Shown here piece by piece: positions 50,676-61,162 of a stretch of DNA of 64,000 nucleotides. The stretch lies in contig NC_092523.1 of the NCBI RefSeq assembly GCF_037038585.1, forward strand, positions 33,023,501 through 33,087,500, given 5' to 3'. Source of the DNA: Patagioenas fasciata (Eukaryota; Chordata; Aves; Columbiformes; Columbidae). Below the pieces are notes generated by a model. It was given only the letters and a program-made list of their open reading frames with translations. It was not told the DNA's origin and did not search any database. How positions within the stretch are numbered: the first letter of the stretch is position 1; every line of letters begins with the position of its first letter. A program made the position numbers and the translations under genes.

Positions 50676-50780
50676 ATTTTATTTTATTTTATTTTATTTT
50701 ATTTTATTTTATTTTATTTTATTTTATTTTATTTTATTTTATTTTATTTTATTTTATTTTATTTTATTTTATTTTATTTT
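50676..50780. repeat. Perfect (ATTTT)21 microsatellite
   Basis: Twenty-one uninterrupted copies of ATTTT. Perfect arrays of this length are normally variable between individuals. No CR1 tail or poly-A retroposon is attached. Confidence 0.97.
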
Positions 50781-53700
50781 TTCTTAATCTCAGCCCAACT
50801 TGTTATCTTCACTATATTTTTACATTTTCTCCCTTACATATTCCAAATGTGATAACATGAATAAACTCTATACTTTCTTCTTCATATAGTCCGTTAAAGG
50901 TCTTTCTACTCAGATAAATTTAAACATTTGAAACCAGAAGTTTTCAAAGCTTGAAATCCCCCCCCACGTTTCCATGAATATTAAATTATGGATTTTGAAG
51001 TCAGAACTCTAAGCCTTTACTCATTTTAAGGATCTTATTAAATAAAAATTGCACAAGTTAATGATGAGTTAGTTAAAAGATAACTACTGCCATGTATATT
51101 CTGTTCTTTCTCTAAAGTAAGCGAAACCTACAAGTTCTGCAAACCTGTCTCTACTGCTTGAGGGATACACAGAGAAAGTGTGATTACTATTCTATTAATT
51201 TGCTCACAAACAATGAACATAAAGCACGGTATTTTACAATGAGAAAAAAGTGGTATATTGAATAGACAGATACTATCAAACTGAAATAATGAATGTCTGG
51301 TATAAATTAATAATACAGAAAATCCATAAGAGAAGAATTATTATAAGTAGACCTATAAGAAAATACATAATATAGTATCTGGGTTACAGACCCATTATTA
51401 GTATTAGAGACATTGTTTTTTAGCAGTAGTTAAATGTTGATCTGCAAAGATGGTTTGATAATGAATGACAGATTCCAAAAATGGTCTAGTTCTCCTGGGG
51501 ATGGAAATGTGCAGATCAAAGTATCTGTTTGAGCAATTTAAAGAAGACAAAGGTTAATATTCTCTATAATTGCCAGAATCTGTGATGAGTACTTAGGTAA
51601 ACAGTCAACTCTTGCAACATGTGGTATCTATAAATTACACCATGGTATTAGAAGAGAGAGTCAATTTCATATATTGTTTTGATGACTTTTCTTATAATTA
51701 TAGAATGTGATTTTTTTTTTTCTAACACTTTACAGGTACTGTGTAAAAAGCTAGATGCATCTGAAAGGATTGTGAACACAGACTGCAAAACATGACGGTT
51801 AGTAAAGGTGATAGAATCAATCTATCCTTGATTTGTTTTCTAAATGTATATTTATAGTATTTTTGAGACTCTTAAGGAAAACTTTGATATTTGAAAGTTT
51901 CTCATGCCACTTTTTTCCCTTAAGTTATATTGAGTAGAAATTATAACTGTATCATCCCTACAATTAACTATACTAAAAACGATACTGTAATAAATGGCAA
52001 TGCATTGGTCTTTGTCTGATTTATACTTTCTGAGATAAAGATTGGCTTGGCTTGGCAGGTCAGATGAAGCTTTTAAACTCTTTCAGCCTTTTTTGGGTTA
52101 TTGTTTAAATGACAGAGGTTCAGGGAATGCTTAAGTGAGATTGAATTCCAAACATGCTAAGAATTATATGAAAAAAAAAAAAAAGTACTGGAAATATGTT
52201 CTGTCCTGAAACAGGTGAGGCATAAGTGTGAATAGAAGCATGAAGGAGCAAACATTTTTGTATTAGTGATAAGTATCACTTGTGGTTTCTGTCAAGGCAA
52301 AAACTAACCAAGTAGAGATTAACTATTACACCACCACAGTGATCAGGCTTGTTGGCCAAAACCACCCCAGACCCCAGATTCTGAGACGTATAGCCTTCTG
52401 CAAATTAGCAGTTTCTGTGTATATCTTAATTATTAAAGTGCTAACAAATGATGCAATCCTTTTCTTTCAACACAGAATACTCCTGATTATAATTTAGAGA
52501 ATCTCATCAGCATGTTGATGCTTACTCTCTTTCCCTACTTAATTAATTTCTACTCTTCATATGCTCATTCCCTTCCATTCTTTCCTGTCCTGTAATCTGT
52601 TTGATTTCTTTCTTTCCAGACTCCATGTTGTGTAATCTCTTTATCCCTGCACTCTTTCAGTGAGCTGCTAGAACTGTAAGGATTGATGTGTGAAAGTGAA
52701 AAGTGTAGGCAAATCTGAGGCAACCATGCTCGTAAGAATCATCTCCTTTGCAGGAACTGAAGTGTTTATGTATTACTACTCTTAAAACTAGAAAACCCAC
52801 AAAATCTCAATTCTCTTTAAGCTCTTCAAGTTTGAAGTTGTTTAGATTTCCATAAAATAAGACTGGACCACCCTTCTTGCTTAGAAAAAGTAACTTCTGC
52901 ACATAAATCTGAAAGACTTCAAAACAGAAGTTATTCTTCAGAGACTGTAAAATTATGGACTCAAACGAAAACCAATTCTAAATTAGGAAATGTTTCGGCT
53001 AGCTTTCAATATTTAGTGCAAAATGGGAACAATTCATAAGCTTAGTGTTACATTTTTTAGTCTGTGCAATATCATCACTGATCGTAAAAAGTGCTATATA
53101 TGACAGCTAACCGGAAGCTGAGAATGCAACATTCCATTACAACCTACTCAATGGAAAAAGAAATTACTGAGAACAAGATATCTGGGACAAAACCTCTGCA
53201 AAAAATGACACTTTTATATGCAGAAAGGAGTCTTACTAGATTCCCTAGTAAGAAAATGTCCAGATTTTATATTCCCTTTAAGCCATGTTCCTACTAAGAA
53301 ATAAATTCAACTTGCAATAAAAACCTTAACTTTGCAATCCAAACCTTAATACTCAGTGGCAGTATCAAAAACCTGAATAATTTCAAGAGCCATCAGTAAC
53401 ACAGGTAGGCCTCTGAAATACATTTCCTGACAGAAAAAAGCAAAATATTTGATTTGTTTTGAAATATCTCTTTTTATTGAAAATGCACTGAGATTGTGTT
53501 GGGAAGTAATGCCAGTTTCCTGTCATTTAGTTGACTTGAAACACGCTCAAAAGGAGAGCTTGGCTATAGTGAAAATCAAACAAAGAATTCTTGCCACTTA
53601 CGATTCTGAACCTCTTCTAAAATCATCTATGAATTAGGAACACCTCTTAAAATGTATATTTGCAGATGTTAATGTTGCAGCATTTTTCTTTGTGAATACC

Positions 53701-55222
53701 CTTCTAAACGAAAAACGAAGCTCGAGTTGAGTTCTCTATGAAAAATCATGCTGACTGAATACCACCCACAGACTGGATAACATCCAGTTAAGTCACCCTC
53801 TTCTCATTTATAACCATCACTCATAGAACATACGTTCCAAAACACATGTGAAGATTTATAGCAAAACTAGATCACCTAGAATAATATATATCAGTTTAAA
53901 TTTAAGCTAACCTGAGACTGAGTGACAGTCTGTTTATACTGCCTAATAATGCAAAACTTGAAAAGTGCAAAGTGGCAGATTTTACCTGGCTAATAATAAA
54001 TAATTGTTCTACTTCATATGGAAAAATGTTCTGTAACAGTTTGTTAAGAACTTAGTTATCTTCTTGGTAATAGAAATTGGTTTAATCTCCTGCCAGCTGA
54101 GAAATAGCTCAAGATTGACATAGAATTTTGCCCAAACACTATGAAAACAGTTTTCTGAAAAGTAATGACAATGCCAATAAAAGAAGAAAGAAGAGTCCCG
54201 CTCCAGTCCAGTTTTCTACTTCTTGTCTCTGTCTTGCAAAAAGTATTCAGCTTCATGACCTTCCTCAGGAGACTATATACTGCGTTTCTTTAAAATAATT
54301 TTGGCTCTCTAAATCCAGGAAAGCTCTGTCACATTTACTTTAAGATATTCCCTTGGGTTATTTCAGTGTCCTTGAGAATTCAGCTGATTAAGAGTCCTAC
54401 AGAACACAACATTTAGGCAAGAATACATTATTGCTTTGAACTGAACTGGTGAACATCCAGCATTAGGTTGTGCTATTTTTGATTTCTTACAAATTATTTG
54501 TTGCTTGTGTGTTTCGGTGATCATTTATCAATTTCCACTCAAAGGAAATGGAGACTAGAACCTATGCTAGCGCCAAAGTCATAAAGATTTGTCCGAGGAG
54601 CGTGAGGAGCTAAGATAGATTATTACATTGAATAAATTATATGTATTTTTTTTTTTTTAAAGACAGATTAAAAAAAAAAAGGTGAAGGGAAGGATAGTTT
54701 GATACTCTTTTGCTTCTAAAAATGTAAAGAGAAATTCCAGGCAAAACAAGAATGACTTGTCGATATAGACTACAAATATAATAATTTGTTCACACCAAAG
54801 TTCCCAGATGTTTCAATGTTTCTCTTATGGATAGTATTTTAGACCTCAGTGCTGCTGAAGAAGATGGTCCAGTCCTACATATAGATCCAAATTGTTATTC
54901 AATTTATGCTTTTGTATTCCAACACATGCCATTTGACAGAACACTGATGTGAATAGATAATACCATAAAGGATAAAGGGAATCTTAGTAAAGTAAAACCA
55001 AAACAAACAGCAAAAAAAAAAAAAAAAAAAGCACGACTCCCCCTTTGTCATCCCCCCCCCCCCAAATAATAACCAAAAAATACTAAAGAAGCCAATGAAT
55101 TTTAAATAAATGTTTTCTGACTTCTGCTTATCAATGGAATATGGTTAGTAGAAGTTTCTCTCATGTGAAGAATATTGTACACTTGAAAGCTAGGGCGTAA
55201 CTCCTACTTTCCTCACTTAAAC
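50781..55222. other. Unique AT-rich non-coding DNA
   Basis: No gene or interspersed repeat recognised. It includes T and A runs near 54646-54680 and the poly-A plus poly-C pair at 55012-55063. Confidence 0.55.
55012..55063. repeat. Poly-A (19) and poly-C (12) pair
   Basis: A run of nineteen A (55012-55030) is followed after about 21 bases by twelve C (55052-55063). Homopolymers like these are prone to length errors. Confidence 0.85.
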
Positions 55223-56190
55223 AAGATCACACAGAATCACAGGATGTTAGGGATTAGAAGGGACCTCAAAAGATCATCTAGTCCAATCCCCCTGCTGGAG
55301 CAGGAACACTTAGATGAAGCTACATACGAATGTGTCCAGGCGGGTTTTGAATGTCTCTAGAGAGGAAGACTCCACAACCTCCCGGGCGGCGTGTTCCAGT
55401 GTTCTGTCACCCTCACTGAGAAAAAGTTTCTTCTCAAATTTCAGTGGAACCTCTTGTGTTCCAGTTTGAACCCATTACCCCTTGTCTTACCATTGGTTGT
55501 CACTGAGAAGACCCTGGCTCCATCCTCATGACACTCACCCTTTATATATTTGTAAACATTAATGAGGTCACCCCTCAGTTTCCTCCAAACTAAAGAGACT
55601 CAGCTCTCACAGCTTTTCCTCATAAGGGAGATGTTCCACTCCCTTCATCATCTTTGTTGCCCTGCACTGGACTCTCTCCAGCAGTTCCCTGTCCTTCTTG
55701 AACTGAGGGGCCCAGAACTGGACACAGTATTCCAGGTGTGGTCTCACCAGAGCAGAGGAGAGGAGAAGGAGAACCTCTTTGGACGTACTAACCACACTCC
55801 TAATCCACCCCAGGATGCCATTTGCCTTCTTGGCCACAAGGGCACAGTGCTGGCTCATGGTCATCCTGCTGTCCACTAGGACCCTCAGGTCCCTTTCCCC
55901 TACGCTGCTCTCTAATAGGTCATTCCCCAATTTCTACTGGAACCTGGGGTTGTTCCTGCCCAGATGCAAGATTCTACACTTGCCCTTGTTATATTTCATT
56001 AAATTTTTCCCCGCTCAGCTCTTCAACCTGTCCAGGTCTCGCTGGATGGCAGCACAGACTTCTGGCATGTCAGCCACTCCTCCCAGCTTGGCGTCATCAG
56101 CAAACTTGCTGGTAGTGCACTCTATTCCCTCAACCAAATCATTGATTAATATATTCAATAATACTGGCCCCAGTACTGATGAACACCCAT
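55223..56190 (-). mobile_element. CR1 LINE, minus strand, same subfamily as the 32 kb copy
   Basis: Plus-strand start AGATCACACAGAATCACAGG is the reverse of the CR1 3' tail. Then come ATCATCTAGTCCAATCCCCC and the 3' untranslated region, followed by ORF2 back to about AATACTGGCCCCAGTACTGA, where the copy stops. About 970 bp are present. Along its whole length it corresponds to 32540-33519 of the plus-strand copy, with few gaps. It is 5'-truncated and inactive. Confidence 0.96.
55560..56115 (-). pseudogene. CR1 ORF2 reverse transcriptase remnant
   Basis: On the minus strand the FADD catalytic box is encoded at 56093-56104 (context [15 protein letters not shown]), followed by the thumb region. 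A 107-residue frame at 55607-55930 carries [52 protein letters not shown] and [20 protein letters not shown], almost the same as the matching part of the 32 kb copy. The frame is closed at the start and end relative to the full gene, and the endonuclease and most palm motifs are lost by truncation. The plus-strand frames over it (55562-55879, 55779-56192, 55822-56115) are shadows. Confidence 0.92.
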
Positions 56191-57126
56191 GAGCAGCAAC
56201 AGAGAAGTCAATTACCTATGAGTAATTTCATTTGTGTATAGATGTTCCGCTAGAGACTGGGGTTACTTGACTGTAGGAAATCTGTCCAGGTTTGACATAC
56301 ATTCCAAAACTCATGCTATATCCTTCACTGCGTCATAAAATTTGCAGAAGCACACTGGAGCTAAACATAAATATTACATTGCTATGTTTTAACTGAGCGC
56401 TCCATATGCATTGTGACAAGGTGGTAATGCAGCTTTCTGAAACCAAGCAGTCGCCATTCAGAGCTCAGTTTCTGGGAGCTGAGGATAGACTTGTGCTTAC
56501 TTCTCATGCAGTTTCTGAGCACTGAAATGTAGCTGTGCTGAACGAGCTTGCATCATGTTAAACATGATAATAGTTTTTGAATATATAAGAAGATTACTGC
56601 AGAGAGGAAAGGGGTAAACTGCTTTCCATACCTGGAATGTGTATGAGAAGAAATAACTTAAAAGAAGGGCAGATTAAGGCTGAAATACTTTGGAAGACTT
56701 TCTGTCTTTAAGGACCATATTGCTATGGGAGACTGTGGAAGCACCATGACTGAATGTTAGAAAATATCTGTCAAGCATGGACAAGGTGCACTTGATTTTG
56801 GCTTGAGGAAACAAATGGAGTAGATAATCTCCTAATGTTCCTGCCAACTGTGTTTTCTATTATTCTTGGTGACTAGACATTAGAAACAAATCATGTGTGA
56901 TTTATCTGTATGCCAATGGATACACTACTTTCTTTCCATTTTAATGATTAATTGTTCTAAGGTAAAGTTCCCAAAACTTTATACTACATGTATTTAGACT
57001 TTTGCACAACTAAAAAGTTGGTAAAATCTGACATCCAAACTCACTTTGAAACAGCTTTCGACCAAAACATTTATAATAAAATTTTTGCAAATTTCTTACA
57101 CACATTAATTAAAAAATAAATTTTCA

Positions 57127-57160
57127 TTTTGTGTGTGTGTGTGTATGTGTATATGTGCAA
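57127..57160. repeat. (TG)n dinucleotide repeat
   Basis: About eight pure GT units followed by interrupted GTAT/GTGT units. Confidence 0.85.
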
Positions 57161-60100
57161 TAAAATCATTCATTAGCATGTCAAATCCTTGTCTGTGTTT
57201 TCCTTCAGATTTGGAAAAAAAAAAATTATTTATTTATGAACACCGCTATCACTGTAGATAAAAATGTCTTAAGAGACTGATGATAGCAGACATGTACAAG
57301 TACAGTAAAATACTATAGATCATTTGTGACTGATTAAATGAGCTTGTTGACTTGAGGTGAGATGACTCCTATTGTAATGTTTTAGAATTTTTGAACGCCT
57401 TTAAGTCCTCTTTTCTGATACAAGAAAAATAATTTACTCATTGATCATTTGTAAAATTAGCATAACGTCATAGCTCCTATGAAAGTAACCTACATTTAAC
57501 TGGATAATTAATTTGCAAAATGGAGGATCTGGTCCAACAAGCATATTAAACAAAGAGAGAAAACTAAGTAGCTCAGGAAGGGAGGGGATGAGGGAAATGA
57601 GTGATAATTCAAATTTGCAAGGCGAATTCATGGCAGATGACAATTGAAGGTCACAGTAACCTTGCAGAATATTACATATACACACTTGTATTATCAGAGT
57701 ATTGTTATTTTGATGTTTCCCTAGTGAAACAGAATCTCAAAGGGTGGGAATATGTTCCATCTACTTTTTTTCAAAAATGTTTCTGTTAACAATTGAAGGC
57801 AAACCCCTACCTAGGCTCTGTTAAGTCCTCTTTGTAATGTTGGGATACTAACACGAATTTGGGTTTTGTCCGAATTCTGCTCTTCACTTTTTTTATTTTT
57901 CTTTTAAAAATCTTCTAGACTTGAGTATCCAGTACAAAATTAGTCTTTTGCTATTATTCATTTATTCCTACATCCTAGAATTAAGAAAATATGATGCTGA
58001 ATCAGACTAATCTTAATTATAATTGTAGCACTTACTGAAAGAAAGTGTAGCTCTGAAGAATCTTGCTTTTTGCAGCAAAGGAAACTCCTGGGAGGTTACA
58101 GTTGACTTGAGAGACTCCGTTTCTGTTGCTCATTCATATAGCAGGAATGTATTAATACCTGTGAGATGCTTACACTGATACAGTCATAGGTTTGTAGGAA
58201 GTAGTGACATAGATTTTACCTTGCAAGCTGGATCTCTCACTACTTAAAATCTAAAAATACAAAGCATACAACTTGATCTGTGACAAAAGATTTGTCAGTC
58301 TTATGAATTTAACCTTCTACCAAAGAGTAGGTCTAAATAACCCGTTACTGAAGTAATTATAGGGCTTGTAAAGTGTCACTTTTAATGTATTTTAATATTT
58401 TCCTCTAATTTTTAATGAACTTAAACTATGATGAACAAAACATGTCACAAACAGCATTAAATAAAAAATTCAAATTTTTCAGTTTGACAACCCATCTTCT
58501 GAAGGAAGGCCTCATAGATACTTAAAACAATTAAAAAGAAAAAAAAAATAAAACAAAATAGCTATTGAATTCTGATATTTGCAGAATATCAGAAAAATGT
58601 TCTAGAAAAAGTGGATTATTTGAGAAGTGGGCTTTAGGCTTTTTGGATTTACTCTTGCCCTCCTCTGGGAATGAGGGCACCAACAGGGATGTATATGCAG
58701 AAACCTCAGAGGTAGATCCTTTAGTATGGTAACACTGGGAAGGCAATTCTCACACAGCAATCTTTGAAACAAGCAGTGCGTAGACACTGTTTTTTTTTCT
58801 GAGTGTGACCTAAGGTTTTCAGTCAGCAGATGACAGGTTTCCTTTTCCCATTGTGCCTGTGTTAAACTAATCGCTTCGCTGTCTCCTGCAGTACAGATTT
58901 ATGGCTATATGCCTGATGCTCTGTGTATCAAACATAACTGTCCATGGCTCTAAAAAATAGAGCACTGCTGAAGCAACATGCTGAATAATGTAGACCTGCT
59001 TATAAGAGGAATTGCAAGGGATAATTATTTCTTTATCTCGCTGTGTATTCTGAAGAGCAGTACAATGCCTCCCTTTGAGAGACAAAAGGTCAGCTCAGCC
59101 CTCAGCTTGTGCCAGACTCAACCTGAGCTGTTTAGAGAAGAGGAGAATTAGTTTGGATAATGTGACTGTATCCACTGTGTTTGCACTTGTTTCACATTGC
59201 TGGACTGCAAAAAAAAGTAGTACAGAGCGATTATTAATTATCTGGTAATCCTCATCCAGCAGGGACTGTCTTATTGCTGTCTAGCAGACAGAAGTGTAAA
59301 TAGAGGATTTCAGAACATTTCTTTATTTTAAAGGTGCATTTCTATGAACGATCATAGAATGAAAGGAATTCTTTTGCACTGTATGTCTTCCAGACTCAGA
59401 ATTTTCCTTGCATAAACTTACTCTATTTTTTGCACACTCTTTTTTTTTTTTGCCTATAAGTATTAACTTTTAATCCTATTAAAATATGGTCTTAAATTAT
59501 TATTCTCATTTTTATCCAGTTGCAGAGAGAATGATGAGAAAAAGAAATCAATGTCTGATAATGTGCTATAAATCTTGAGGAATTTCTGATAGGTTTAAGA
59601 GTGTCCTTGTAAAATAATGCTCTGATTGCACAGAGAAATGTCAACCTGGGTAAATTATCTGGATAAAAGTGGCTAATAGTTGTTATGATAGTTATTCCTG
59701 AAGCCACCTTGAATGCTGTACCAAGAACAGTCCACAGTCCCAGTTTCTCATTAATAAGAAAGAACAGTAGAGTTTTAAAACATGCCTTTGTTCTGTTTCT
59801 TGTTCTTGTTTTTTAAAGGAAAACACTGAAGAGTGCATTATCACTGCAACATATACTATAAGATGTTGATAAGTGATACGTTGAGTAACCACTGTCAGGC
59901 AAAATTGCTGCTTCAGGTAGTATAGTAAAAAAAGTAGGGCTCTGTAAAATACTTGAAATTTGAAAATTAAAAGGTATCAGAACAAGTTATTAATACGTGA
60001 GGTGTGAAATGGGATGGACAGAAGCACAATATTTTTTGATGTTAGAGCAGACACTTGTCATGAAGGTCAGAGATGCAGCTTGCGCTGCCAGTTGTGTGAT

Positions 60101-61141
60101 AAGGAGGAATCAGGTCTGCTCTCTCCTCACCTCTGCTCACGCATCCTTCTCTGGATTTATCCAAACACGGTTCAAGCAAACCTGTCTTTCTAAATCACTA
60201 AGTGTGCAGCTAATGGGGAAAAAAATAATCCTTAGTGTTTCTACTCAAGTATCAGTATCACGAACCTTAAAAAATCCTGCCTAAGGAGATGAAATCTTCT
60301 TCCTTCTTACATTTTCCTTGGCAAATATGCCATTTGAAGTAATTTTGCAGCAAATGTGCTTACTTTGTGTGTCAGATTCTTCAGTCAGATAAGAAATTAG
60401 AGAGTAATTTCAACAAATATTTTTATACTTTTCGGTAAGAAGATCTATAAAAGCCCCTTGTTTTTCTTCTGTTCTGATCATAGATAGATATAGATCTTTA
60501 TATGGCCATATAAAGAAAACAGGAATACGTTTGGAATGTAATCATTGTAGTGCTATACTATGCATGTAATAGGGAGGTTTATATGGGTTTTACTCCTCCT
60601 CCCCAATTTTATTGTTTCCATCAAGTACTGAAAAGTGAATATAAAGCACTGTAAAAAAGACGACAAATGCTACAAAAGAAAATGTGACATTTCCTCATTG
60701 CACAAAGGATATTTATGGTACTCACAGTAACCAAAACAGGGTACTAGAGGTGCCCAAAATAAGATCAAGCCCACCTTGGTACACTAAGATGGGATCCAGC
60801 AGATGTAGACCATCATCACCTGTTGTTTATAATACATGTTTTACCAAAACCAAGAACTACAACAGTAAAATATCAAAACTGTTGGACACTGTTCACAGAA
60901 AGTGTTTTCCATCCTGGTGAAGCTTTTTTTTCTGGAATTTTTATATATGAGAAAAAGATATCTATTTACTCTCTCGCTCTCTGTTCACTACACAATCATC
61001 TGCTATATACCTAATTAGGTGTCTTCTCACAGTTTCTACACTATCTGAACTTCTTGTTTCAGCTTTATTCAGAAATCGCATCTTACAAATCATTAACTAA
61101 TTCTACCTGAGTTGGTTACAGCTTCATGCCACAGTATTCTA

Positions 61142-61162
61142 CCTGATGCCTGATGCCTGATG
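61142..61162. repeat. CCTGATG x3 tandem heptamer
   Basis: Three exact head-to-tail copies of a 7-bp unit. Confidence 0.9.

Noticed and set aside
55562-56192. Plus-strand frames of 97-137 codons
   Set aside because: Antisense shadows of the minus-strand CR1.
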